A stretch of 64,000 nt of DNA from Zygnema cylindricum. Lineage: Eukaryota; Streptophyta; Zygnematophyceae; Zygnematales; Zygnemataceae. Below, piece by piece: positions 30,922 through 41,425 of the stretch (the first letter of the stretch is position 1; each line of letters starts with the position of its first letter). The notes beneath the pieces were generated by a model, which worked only from the letters and a program-made list of their open reading frames with translations, was not told the origin of the DNA and did no database searches. The position numbers and the translations under genes are program-made. The DNA lies in assembly GCA_037447655.1 (NCBI GenBank), contig JBBHKE010001059.1:76976-140975 (forward strand), given 5' to 3'.

Positions 30922-32640
30922 TTAGGAGCTCTCGCCTTCACTCATTTCCATCTTTCTCTTTTTTTTTTCCTTAGTCGTGGAACTTTCTCCCTCCTTCATC
31001 TTAGACTTAGAAATTTCTTTCTCTTTTTCTTTAGAAAACTTCTTCTCCTCAAGAAATGCTCCTTCCTTTAAACCTGCTTTTCCTGCACATAGGAGTAACT
31101 TGTTAGTAGTGACTGCTTTAGTAAGCATGTTGGCAGCATTCTTCTTGTCTACCATATAATAGAAGGCCACCGCTTCCGCTGTAGTGTTATCTTGGATAAA
31201 ATTGTATCTCATAGAAATGTGTTTCGTCTTAGGATGATTAATAGGGTTCTTAATAAGAGGTAGGCAACTCTCAATGTTTGTGTAAATTAGAGTCTTCCTT
31301 GATTGTGTGAATCCAAGTTCGTTAAGGAACCCCCTTAGCCATAGAACTTCCTTCACTGTGGCGGTTGCCGCCATGTATTCTGCCTCTATTGTGGAGAGGG
31401 CGACTGTCTTTTGGAGCTTCGAACTCCATCTCACGCTTCCATCGCCTATATTGCAAAAATATCCGATGGTTGATTTCCTGCTGCTTAAGTCCCCTCCCCA
31501 ATCAATGTCAATAAATGCATGAATTTCAATATTGTCGTGCTTTCCGCCGAGTGTGAGAGTGTAATTTATTGTTCCTTTTAAATATTTGAGGACTTTGTTC
31601 ACTGCTGACTAATGTTGTTTTCCTAGTCGGTGCAAGAACCTGCTTAGTATTCCCTGCTCAGTATTCCAACGGCTGTGGCGATATCCCGGCGGGTGCAATT
31701 CATGGCGTAGATGAGTGCTCCCACTGCCTCTCAATATGGTGCCTCTATGGGATCATCTTGGTACTCTAAGAGCTCCTCGATAAATTTCTCCCCTAACTCA
31801 AGTGGAGTTGAAACAGCATATGCGTCTTGCAGTCGAAACCTGGTGAGTAACTCTCCAATATATTTCCTTTGTGATAATTGAATGGTTTTCTCCTCTTTGT
31901 TCCTAATGACTTCAATACCAATAACATATTTTATCGCGCGTAGATCTTTCATTTCGAATGAGTTAGATATCATCTTTTTGATCTTTGATATGTCATCTTT
32001 TGTTTCTCCCACTATCATCAAGTCGTCTAAATAAATTGCTATGATGATGTTCAGTCCTTCATGATAATAAACTGAGTGGTCTGATTGAAATTTCGTGAAA
32101 CCCTCACTTTGAAGCAGTTCATCTATTTTTAGGTTCTAAGACCTAGGGGATTGCTTCAATTCATAAAGGGCTTTTGACAGTTTGCAAACCTTGTTCGGGT
32201 CCATGGGATCTTCATAACCTTTTGGTTGTCGCATGTATAACTCTTCTTCGATCTCGCCATGTCGGAAGGCGGTCTTTACGTCCATCTGCTCCACCTCTAT
32301 TCTAATGGTGGCTGCAAGTGCGAGGAGAGCTCGAACGGATGTGAACTTAACGACTGGAGCGAAAGTCTCTTGGTAATCAATCCCTTCCTTCTACGTATAA
32401 CCCTTTGCAACGAGTCTTGCTTTATAGCGCTCAATTGTGCCATCTGCATATCTCTTGATCTTAAATGTCCACTTACTCCCTATTGCTTTTCTTCCTTATG
32501 GCAGATCCTCTTTAGTCCATGTGTTATTTTTCATGATGGAGGCCATCTCTTCGTTCGTGGCCGCTTTCCATTTGTTGCGTCTTCTCTAGAAAGAGCTTCT
32601 TTAAGCCTTGTGAGTTCCTCAGCATAAGCAATCCTTGCAA
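30922..32640 (-). pseudogene. Copia-1 reverse transcriptase and RNase H (broken)
   Basis: RNase H occupies 31602-30922, with the familiar KSTIGYF, VALSTIEAEYMA and LTKAVTTNKLL segments and a lysine/glutamate-rich tail. Reverse transcriptase lies upstream, with the polymerase motif changed to YLDDL (usually YVDD) near 32040. In-frame stops lie at 32496-32498 (TAA, after EDLP) and 32391-32393 (TAG, after KGYT); both sites are Gln codons in the related Copia-2. Another TAG sits at the SPR-W site. Frameshifts separate the blocks. Inactive. Confidence 0.75.
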
Positions 32641-33070
32641 ACTTCCTCCTACGGGCCTTTGACGTATCTAGCAACTCACGAAGTCTCTGAGGAGGACATA
32701 CCTGCTGCTTCGATCATTGGTAATAGGTGAGGAGTTAGTCTCCTTTCCTTTCTTTCTCTGCTTAACACGCTCGGATTTTTCTGCAGCTGTCTCTTCCTCA
32801 GTTTGAATTCCTTGAGTCAAAGTGGTGTCCTCTTCTTGTCCTGCAACGGCTTCCTTACCGGTTGGTTGTTCTTCCATTGCAGGTAGCTCACGGGTCTTTG
32901 GTGGGGAGGGTGTTTCTTCTCCCTCGCTTTCTGATTGGGCATCCTCTGCTCCCTTAGTATCACGTTCAATTTCTTCGTCACTTAACGACCATATTGAGGG
33001 TGAGTTGTCAATTCCATTTTTGTGGCTCCCATTGTCCTCTGTGTGAGGCAGGTCTCCAAACTTCACCTTT

Positions 33071-34446
33071 CTAGTGATAGTAAATGTTTGTCTTTTTGTT
33101 TGCGATGCGATAGGCTTTGCATTGCTCATCATATCCGGCGAATATTGCTAGCTTTCCTCCTCGATTGTTGTGGTTGTAAGCGTAAGCTCTGCTACCAAAC
33201 ACTTTTAGATGGGAAAGATTAGGACGTATGCCGTTCGACTTTTCAAATGGGGTTAAGTTTTCTAACGCCCTCGTTGAGCATCGATTTTGGGATATGTTGC
33301 TGTGCAAACTGCTTCTCCCCAAAAGTCAGAACTCATTGTGTGCGTTGCCAAAATGCTTCAAGACATTTCCAAGTGTTTGGTTCATTCGTTCTGCTAGGCC
33401 ATTTTGTTGCGGAGTTCCATGTGCTGTCAATTGGTGTTCGATTCCTTCTGAGGTGAGGAATTCTTAAAGTCTGGAGACAGATATTCTCCTCCGTTATCGC
33501 GCATTAAACACTTGATTTTTGTATCGTGCTTTTTCTCCGCCGTTGCTTGGAATGCTTTAAATTTCTCAAACACCTCGCTTTTCTGTCGAAGCATGTACGT
33601 GTGAGTCATCCGGGAGAAGTCAACAATAAAGGTGACCAAGTATCTTTTCCCATTGCATGAGAGCACCCTTGTTGGGCCCCATACGTCGGAGTGAATTAGT
33701 TCAAGCGGGCAAGTAGCCCTCGTTCCTCCAGATTTGGGAAATGAGAGATGGTGGGATTTCCCCATCTCGCAACCGTGGCAAGGTTCTTTGGAATCTTTGA
33801 GAGAGGTAAGACTTATTCCGTTAGCCATGTTGCTTGCGATTAGTTTCTTCATTCCATCGGTGTGGAGATGGCCGATTTGCCTATGCCTGAGGAGTTGGTT
33901 GTAAGTTGGTTGTATAGGCTTGTCAATCTTTTATTTGTTAATTGTATCTTCTTTTCTAACGTCATTTTCTTTGATCTCCTCTTTCTCTTCGGTGTTCTCT
34001 CCTTGTGATGGAAGAACAGCTCGGGCTGCGAGAGCTAGGGATCGAGGCTTCGGGCTGCACTTCAGCCGATATGTGCGATCCGCCATTCTCTCCCCTTCCG
34101 CAATGGTAAGTCCGTTTCTCACCAGTTTCATCTTTCCTTCTTTCCTTAAGATCGGGATGATTCCGTTGTCTTCAGTTTGGGGAATAGAGTAGAGGTTACG
34201 TTTGAAGTTGGGAACATAAAGCACATTTTTGAATGTGCAAAAAACCAATCTGCCATCTACTAACTCCTCAACATCAATGTCTCCCTTTCCTGTGCAGAGT
34301 GACGTGTGATTGTCTCCCATGTTTATGCGGGAGGGAGGAGTCTCCTGAAAGTTGGAGAACCACTCTAGGCGGTAGCACATGTGTTCGGACGCCTCGGTGT
34401 CCACCATCCAATCGTTGTTGCTGATCGATAGGGTGGACGCCATCAT
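33071..34446 (-). pseudogene. Copia-1 protease and integrase (broken)
   Basis: The protease has VDTEASEHM in place of the usual D-T/S-G-A active-site motif, so the catalytic Gly is Glu. The integrase zinc-binding part (H...H then CHGCEMGK) and core (IHSDVWGP, then MRDNGGEY) follow in one frame from 34446 to 33427, with a single TAA at 33931-33933. The end of the core and the C-terminal part (VFGSRAYAY) are frameshifted. Confidence 0.75.
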
Positions 34447-34479
34447 GGCTTGCGATTGAACAATTTCCTTCCCTTTTCA

Positions 34480-35294
34480 TTTCCCTTTCTTTAGCTTCGA
34501 TTCGTCAACCTTGTCGTGCTGCTTGTCATAAGTGTATTTTCGGCAAACAGAGATGAAGTGTCCCGGCTTGTCGCAGTAGTAACACTTTTTATCTTTCTTT
34601 TCTCGATTTTGACACTGTCGTTTGTCTTTCTCCATATGGGGAATCTCCCCTTTCCAGATGCAAACGCGGGGCTCTCTCCATTGAGCTCACGATTGGACAT
34701 GATTTGAGTGTTGACCTCGTCTTTCTAGAGTGCTCCGACAACCTCATTCCATTTACAAGTCGTGGGGTCCGATCGATCAAGCCACGTGAGTATGGGCTTG
34801 TACTCAACGGGCAAAGATAGCATGAGAAGTGTGATCTTGGTGTCCGTGGGAAGGATGAAACCGACAGCGTCGGCCTCGGCCAAGAGATTAGCGTAATGTG
34901 AGGTGTAAGCCTCCATCGATGTGCCGTCTTGGTAGATAGTGTTCATCAATGATTTTTCCAGCTTAATTCGTGCAGTCATTCCCGAGAGATTATGAGTCAT
35001 CGCGAGTGACTCCCAAATTTCCTCAAAAGATTTGCAGCGAGTCACATTGCGAAGGTAGTTATCGGCGAAACCTCTGATCAAAGTATTCTTTGCTCTGATC
35101 TCCTTTGTATCCCATTCCGCCATTGATTTCTTCTCATCAGCTTTGATGTCGTTTGCGTCTGCAGGAACAATTCCCAGACAGCCTCTCTCCTCAAGGGCTG
35201 CTTTAGCCTGGCATCTCCAAAGTTGGTAATTCGTGCCTTCGAACTTATCGAGATTGGAATGGGGGCCCGTAACCTGAAAACCAGAGTCTACCAT
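34480..35294 (-). pseudogene. Copia-1 gag (broken)
   Basis: The ATG at 35292-35294 starts a UBN2-type gag (DKFEGTNYQLWRCQAKAAL, then KSLMNTIYQDGTSMEAY, then LLMLSLPVEYKPIL). A TAG interrupts at 34725-34727. A frameshift precedes the zinc knuckle (CYYCDKPGHFISVC in another frame), and a TGA lies at 34477-34479. The region 35300-35430 is its leader and ends in a GA-rich run. Confidence 0.75.
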
Positions 35295-35430
35295 TTCGAG
35301 TAAACAAGAAGAAACTTGGGACCACGGTGGTACAATCCAATAGAGGAAACTCAAGTCCAGACTCAGATTCATCACGAAGTGCAGAGAATTCGACAAAATA
35401 GGAGAGAGAGAGAGAGTAATAGGCATTCAC

Positions 35431-36091
35431 ATGTAAAACAAGATAGAAAAGGCTTTTAGGAATCCATTATAAAAGAGGAGTAAAACAAAAGATGTAAATC
35501 TAGAGAATTTGTCCCTATCAATAAAGCCTAGTCGCTTTCCTTGCCTTTGTGAATGATAATTCTATGTTTGAAAAAACGAACTACTAAAGCCTAAGAGCAA
35601 GCAAAGAATCTAAGTGACAGTCCAATGAATGAATGCCACGTGTCTAACCTGACAGCCTACAATAATACGCCTACAATAATGCACCTGCAGAGGCGCTGAC
35701 ACACAAACCCACCCAAAATAGTGTACCCTAAAATATCGCGGATCAAAGTGGGTACGATTCGATTTCGCGTGAAGCCGAAATCGGTATAGTACTGAATCGG
35801 AATTATTGCCCAGAGTCGCACGAAAAACAACACTCCCACTCGATTGTGTGGCGATTTTACCGTTGCTTTGACCGAGACCATAGTTGACCGCGAAGCTTCC
35901 TCGAAATGTTGCGAAGCGAAAAAAAATAAAATTCCCAACGGCGCGTGATAGATTCGTCACCGTACGTGTCGTGATATTTTGTACTTCGACGTCACTTCCA
36001 TAAAGTTGAGTTTCGTCGTCATCCCAAAAATTTGGTCCGTACAATACAGTTTGAAAAACAGACGTGGCGATCAGTTAGTGCCACGATATTA
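35431..36091. other. Spacer between Copia-1 and Copia-2
   Basis: No gene was recognised. A TATAAAAGAGG word lies near 35470. Frames at 35610-36044 on the minus strand have no recognisable domain. There is no clear 5' LTR for Copia-1. Confidence 0.4.
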
Positions 36092-36349
36092 TGCAGGATC
36101 AAAATAAAAAAAATACACCTGCACAACTTTGATTCGTCAAAAATCGAATCACGTTGAGTGTGCCGCTGCCGACATACCCCGTGGACGACACACGCACAAC
36201 TACGTCTGAAAATAATGCTCCAATTAGTACGCTGTCAAAATCTGACTTCCAATTAATAAGGTTAGGAGACTACGCTCCAATATTGTCGCGAGAATATTTC
36301 GGTGGTCCTCCCGAACGTCTAGGTTCATAAATGAGTTGCTCAAAACTAT

Positions 36350-37075
36350 TTAGGCGCTCTCGCCTTCACCCATTTCCATCTTTCTCTTTTTGTTTTCCTT
36401 AGTCGTGGAACTTTCTCCCTCCTTCGTCTTAGACTTAGAAATTTCTTTCTCCTCTTCCTTAGAAAACTTCTTCTCCTCAAGAAACGCTCCTTCCTTTAAA
36501 CCTGCTTTTCTTGCACATAGGAGTAACTTGTTAGTAGCGACTGCTTGTGTAAGCATGTCGGCAGCATTCTCCTTGTCTGGCATGTAATAGAAGGCCACCG
36601 CTTCCGTTGTAGTGTTATCCCGGATAAAATGGTATCTCATAGAAATGTATTTCGTCTTAGGATGACTGATAGGGTTCTTAATCAGAGCAAGGCAACTCTG
36701 ACTGGCCGTGAAAATTAGAGTTTTCCTTAATTGTGTGAATCCGAGTTCGTTAAGGAATCCCCTTAGCCATAGAACCTCCTTCACTGTGGCGGCTGCCGCC
36801 ATATATTTTGCTTCCATCGTGGAGAGGGCGACTGTCTTTTGGAGCTTCAAACTCCAGCTCATGCTTCCATCGCCAATATCGCAAAGGTACCCTATGGTTG
36901 ATTTCTTGCTGCTTACGTCCCCTCCCCATTCGACGTCTGTGAATGCATGAATCTCAATGTTGTCATGCTTTCCTCCAAGTGTGAGAGTGTAATTTATGGT
37001 TGCTTTTAAATATGTTAGAACTCTTTTCACTGCTGACCAATGTAACTTCCCTGGTCGGTGTAGGAACCTGCTCAA
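36350..37075 (-). pseudogene. Copia-2 RNase H domain
   Basis: An open frame of 241 codons carries KRVLTYLKATINYTLTLGG, KSTIGYLCDIGDGSMSW, VALSTMEAKYMAAA and ENAADMLTQAVATNKLL, in the order of copia RNase H. It ends with the same charged tail as Copia-1. The DxE-type core is only partly conserved. It is separated from the RT frame by a frameshift. Confidence 0.75.
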
Positions 37076-37194
37076 AATCCCATCCCAACGGCAGTGGCGA
37101 TATCCGGACGGGTGCAGTTCATGGCGTAGATGAGTGCTCCCACTGCCTCTCCATATGGTGCCTCTATGGGATCATCTTGATACTCTGAGAGCTC

Positions 37195-37316
37195 CTCGAT
37201 AAATTTCTCCCCTAACTCGAGTGGAGTTGAAACTGGAGTTGAAACTGGATTTGCAAGATAAATTTCTCCCCTAACTCAAGTGGAGTTGAAACTGGAGTTG
37301 AAACTGGATTTGCATC
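37195..37316. repeat. Short tandem duplication in Copia-2
   Basis: The block AAATTTCTCCCCTAACTC(A/G)AGTGGAGTTGAAACTGG plus its continuation occurs twice in direct order, and within each copy GGAGTTGAAACT is itself doubled. Copia-1 has it once. Confidence 0.7.
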
Positions 37317-38144
37317 TTGCAGTTGAAACCTGGTGAGTAACTCTCCAATATATCTATTTCGTGATAATTGAATGGTTTTCTCCTCCTTGTTGCTAATGAC
37401 TTCAATCCCAAGAACGTATTTTATCTCGCCTAGATCTTTCATTTCGAATGAGTTAGATAGCATTTTTTTGATCTTTGATATATCATTTGTTGTTTCTCCC
37501 ACTATCATCAAGTCGTCTACATAAATTGCTATGATGATATTCATTCCTTCATGATAATAAACTGAGTGGTCCGATTGAATTTTCGAGAAACCCTCACTTT
37601 GAAGCAGTTTATCTATTTTGAAGTTCGAAGACTTACGGGATTGCTTTAATCCATAAAGGGCTTTTGACAATTTGCAAACCTTGTTTGGTTCCATGGGATC
37701 TGCATAACCTTCTGGTTCTTGCATGAATAACTTTTCTTCCATCTCGCCATGCAGGAAGGCGGTCTTTACCTCCATTTGCTCCACCTCCATTCCAAGGGTG
37801 GCCGCAAGTGCGAGGAGAGCTCGTACGGATGTGAACTTAACGACAGGAGCGAAAGTATTTTCGTATTCAATCCCTTCGTTTTGCGTATAACCCTCTGCTA
37901 GGTGTCTTGCTTTATAACCCTCTATTGTGCCATCTGCATTTCTCTTGATCTTAAAGCCTATTGCTTTTCTTCCTTGTGGCAGATCCTCGAGAGTCCATGT
38001 GTTGTTTTTCATGATGGAGGTCATCTCTTCGTTCGTGGCCGCTTTCCATTTGTCGTTGTCTTCTCCAGAAATAGCTTCTTTGAGGCTTATGTATTCCTCA
38101 ACATAAGCCATCCCTACAAACTTCCTCCTTAGGGCCTTTGACAT
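37212..38144 (-). pseudogene. Copia-2 reverse transcriptase (310 codons)
   Basis: This is an intact block covering WTLEDLPQGRKAIGFK, YKARHLAEGYTQNEGIEY, FAPVVKFTSVRALLALAA, KTAFLHGEMEEKLFMQEPEG, LYGLKQS and AIYVDDLMIVGE. It is the standard RVT_2 order with the YVDD catalytic motif present. The linker upstream is frameshifted. A duplication of about 60 bases at 37195-37316 repeats the LELGEKF-encoding segment. Confidence 0.75.
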
Positions 38145-38629
38145 ATCTAGCCACTCACCAAGTTTATGAGGAGGACGTCTAGACTTGCTGCTTCGATCGT
38201 TGGTAATAGGTGAGGGGTTAGTCTCCTTTCCTTTCTTTCTCTGGTTAGCACGCTTGGATTTTTCTGTAGCTGTCTGCCTCAGTTTTGATTTCCTTGAGTC
38301 AAAGTGGTGTCCTCTTCTTGTCCTACAACGGCTTCCTTACCGGCTGGTTGTTCTCCCATTGCAGGTAGCTCAGGGGTCTTTGGTGGGGAGGGTGTTTCTT
38401 CTCCCTCGCTTTCTTATTCGACATCCTCTGCTGCCTTGGTATCATGCTCGATTTCTTTGTCAATTAACGACCACATTGAGGGGAAGTTGTCAATTCCATT
38501 TTTGTGGGTCCCACTGTACTCTACTTGAGGCAGTTCTCCAAACTTCACGTTTCTGGTGATAGTAACTGTCTTAGTCTTTTTGTTTGCGATGCGATAGGCT
38601 TTGCATATGTCATGCCGCATCGTGTCCAT

Positions 38630-38840
38630 TGCTCGCGCGCACGATATCATGCCGGCACGCGCGATATTCAGCGGGTGCGCACGATATAATGCACGCACGC
38701 GTGGTATATCTCACGCACGCGCGGTTTTTTGCATGCATGCGCAATATTCCGCACGCATGCACGGTTTTGGGCACGTGCGCGCGATTTTATGCATGCACGC
38801 GCGATTTCATGCATGCACGCACGATTTTCGCACGCATATA
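38630..38840. repeat. 20-bp tandem repeat of alternating CG/CA/TG steps
   Basis: About ten units of 20 bases are present, for example ATTTCATGCATGCACGCACG and ATTTTATGCATGCACGCGCG. They alternate a short AT-rich part with long runs of alternating purine-pyrimidine steps. The array begins exactly where Copia-2 homology ends. Confidence 0.8.
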
Positions 38841-39189
38841 TAAGTTTCGTTCGCACGTGCGATTTAATTCCGATTCATATTTTCAGTTTTTGTTGAAAGG
38901 TACTAATTTCGTGCGATATGTTTTATTTCGTGCGTAGGTACACGATTTTCAAAGTTGGATGCGAAACATCGTTTGGGCGACGTGACGCGATTTCGAGTAT
39001 TTCGTGCTAGACCTTTTATTTCGTGCGGTATGCTTCGATTCGTGCGTATGCACGCGATTTCGAAGTATGTACGCGGAGTATCGTTTGGAGGCGTATCGCG
39101 ATTTCTGAGTGACGCTTCGATATATCTATTTATTTAAGTCGCGAACCCATGTAGGTTCGCGCATACATGTAGTTAGGGAGGGTTTTTAC
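38841..39189. other. Intergenic, nothing recognised
   Basis: The segment has recurring TTTCGTGCG(A/T) words (38890-39060), possibly a very decayed extension of the neighbouring array. No gene was seen. Confidence 0.4.
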
Positions 39190-39310
39190 TAGTGTTGTGT
39201 ATCGGTAAGGTTTNNNNNNNNNNGCTATCGCTATATAGCATGGTTATATAGCTAATAGCCCAGGGGCTTTTTTCCGGGTATAGCCAATAGCCGTTTAGAA
39301 ATGGCTATGT
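39190..39310. mobile_element. hAT-like MITE fragment containing the assembly gap
   Basis: It starts TAGTGTTGTGTATCGGTAA, the same end as the 39579 and 40614 elements. It is interrupted by 10 Ns at 39214-39223 and continues with a palindrome-rich GCTATAGC-type sequence. A right end could not be matched. Confidence 0.45.
39214..39223. other. Assembly gap (10 N)
   Basis: Ten ambiguous bases lie inside a palindromic MITE, a structure that commonly breaks assembly. The true gap length is unknown. Confidence 0.95.
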
Positions 39311-39578
39311 GTTGTGATTGAAAACATGAAACATGAGAAACCCGTAGCACCTTCATGCACTGTAGTACTAATCGCAGCGTTTAGACTGTGCCATGACATC
39401 ATTCGATAAATAAAGCGTTTAGTTTCCCTTGCGCTGTTTCGCAGCGTTTTGCGACGCTTTGTCGCGTTCCCTTTGATTTGCGAAATAAATAGCTTACTAC
39501 AGTACCGTGTCAGATTTGCGACGCTAATCATGATGTCACGTACTTCCACGATGCCCAAAGAGTACAAAGTACAAAAGT

Positions 39579-40381
39579 TAGTGTTGTGTATCGGTAAAGA
39601 TTTGCCGATAACCGATATGGGCCTTTTTTCGGGGACCCGATAATCGATATATTGGTACGATATATCGCTATCGGCGATAGCTGTACCAACCGTACAAATA
39701 AATGTACGGCATTACACTCAACTGTACGTCTAATTCCCCCGACGCGCCCAACTCACAACCCCTGAGGTACCCACCAATCAGATCATTTGTACAAGCCGAA
39801 AGTACACTAGCCGGCATAAGATGTGTACGGCTTTAGTACGGATCCAGTTAAAACGATGTAGCTTTCACATCCGACGCCGTGGCTTTGTCCCTTTATTTTT
39901 TGGGATCCACTAGAAACCTGCCACGTGTCAATCCGTCGGCTTTTTTGGCAAAAGCCGCCCAAAAAGCCATTCCGAGATGCCGGCGCTCACGCTGACTGTC
40001 CGCTCGTATTTTCTCATTGAATGTTGTCCGTTCGATTCCGGCGGCGCGCATAATGTTATTTTGCATCCGTTGTACTTTGTGTCCGCCGTCTTTTTACCGT
40101 TCCATGATAATCAGTTTATCAGTAAAATTCCGTACGTTCCCGTAAAATTTATGTTCAGTTAACCGCCTAAAAAGTACTACAAAGTGCAACGTATTTTTTT
40201 AGTCAAATTCCGTGCATTTCCCGTAAAAAACCGTACATTCTCGTAAATTTACCGTTTAGTTTGGACAGAAAGCACTCCAAACAGAAAGTACAATATATAT
40301 CGGGACTGCTGACCGTTCGATAACCGATAACTATCGGTATCGGTGTTATCGCGATAGTTTTTTTACCGATACACAACACTA
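39579..40381. mobile_element. hAT-like MITE, ~800 bp, 8-bp target duplication
   Basis: The ends are TAGTGTTGTGTATCGGTAAA and TTTACCGATACACAACACTA. The flanks are ACAAAAGT and ACAAAAAT, a match at seven of eight positions. Subterminal CCGATAA/TTATCGG and gatatatcg palindromes are present; there is no ORF for a transposase. Confidence 0.8.
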
Positions 40382-40431
40382 ACAAAAATGTTGGATTATA
40401 AGGACAGTACAAAATTTTCATTTTTTTTGGT

Positions 40432-40595
40432 TTTTTGGTTGACCGATTAAAACCGACCGTTTTTTTTTTCCTGGTGAATCAACCGACCGTAACCGCCCGA
40501 CCCCCAAAATTTGGCAACCGAATCCGTTCCGGATCCGGTGCGGGCGGTCGGTTAACGGTCGGTCACGGTTTTGGTTGACCGTTTGCGACCTCTGA
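40432..40595. repeat. GGTCGGTTAACGG repeat, inverted relative of 13904-14060
   Basis: In the reverse direction this follows the same word order as 13904-14060, from the CAGAGGTCGCAAACGGTCAACC edge through GACCGACCGTTAACCGACCG and GATCCGGAACGGATTCGG. It lies in the short spacer between two MITEs. Confidence 0.65.
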
Positions 40596-40613
40596 TTCTT
40601 GCATCATATATTA

Positions 40614-41425
40614 TAGTGTTGTGTATCAGTAAAAAAATTATCGTGATAACACCGATACCGGTAATTATCGGTTATCGAACGGTCAGAGGTACCAATATAT
40701 CGATCCGAGACCAACAAATTCCATATCGACGATAACTTTAAAAAAATATAGTATGCATACAATAACACCTTTTAACATACTGTATTATATTCTCGACCTT
40801 ATATAGCGTGGCATGCCACGTATAAGAATCTGTTCCGTAATTGTTTAACTGGAATTTATTACGGAAAGGGCAACACATAAAGTTGACAAATTTAAAACAA
40901 TACTTTATATTTATAAATCTATAGTACTGACACGAAAATATTAAGCTACATTGTAGATTGGAAAATCAAACTTTTTCCAAAAACATACGAACATAACAGA
41001 GCAAACGAACACATCTCTCAGACTGCCGCCATTTACTGCCACCATCTTCTGAAAAAAAAAAAACAGTCAAAAGGACATTCTGGAAGCCTATGGGAGAGTG
41101 GAACCCAAGTAAAACCCTCTTAAATTACAAATAATCAAGGAAATATTGCGATTTTTACCGAAATCGGAGGGAAGGGGGTCCGCGGCGCGTCTCTGGAATA
41201 ACATGTACAATTGAAGTGTACAATCCGTACATTTATCTGTACGGTCCGTACTTTTATCGCCGACAGTTATGGATATGGGTGTTATCGCCGATAAACAACC
41301 GATATTATCGATTAACTATGGCGATAACACCAATAACGATATATCGTACCAATATATCGATTATCGGCAACCCGAAAAAAAGTCCACATCGGTTATCGAA
41401 AAATATTTACCGATACACAACACTA
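40614..41425. mobile_element. hAT-like MITE, ~810 bp, sister of 39579
   Basis: The ends are TAGTGTTGTGTATCAGTAAA and TTTACCGATACACAACACTA. The flanks ATATATTA and ATAGATTC agree at six of eight positions. The subterminal inverted repeat is extended (GTTATCG words). No transposase was seen. Confidence 0.7.

Larger units (their letters stand above)
30662..35430 (-). mobile_element. Copia-1, degenerate Ty1/copia element (minus strand)
   Basis: Gag, protease, integrase, reverse transcriptase and RNase H follow in copia order when read leftward. The 3' LTR region (30662-30921) begins TGCAGG on the plus strand, so the element ends in CA on its own strand. It matches 36092-36349 behind Copia-2. No matching 5' LTR was found upstream of gag, and many stops and frameshifts are present. 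The left border touches the right end of the large transposon. Confidence 0.75.
36092..38620 (-). mobile_element. Copia-2, truncated relative of Copia-1
   Basis: This element lies tail to head with Copia-1 on the minus strand and contains the 3' LTR region (36092-36349), RNase H and most of reverse transcriptase. Gag, protease and most of integrase are missing. The homology stops at about 38610, inside the integrase-RT linker, where a 20-bp tandem repeat begins. Confidence 0.75.

Noticed and set aside
38584-38937. Cys/His/Arg-rich ORFs over the 20-bp array
   Set aside because: They are translation of a simple tandem repeat with no start or domain support.
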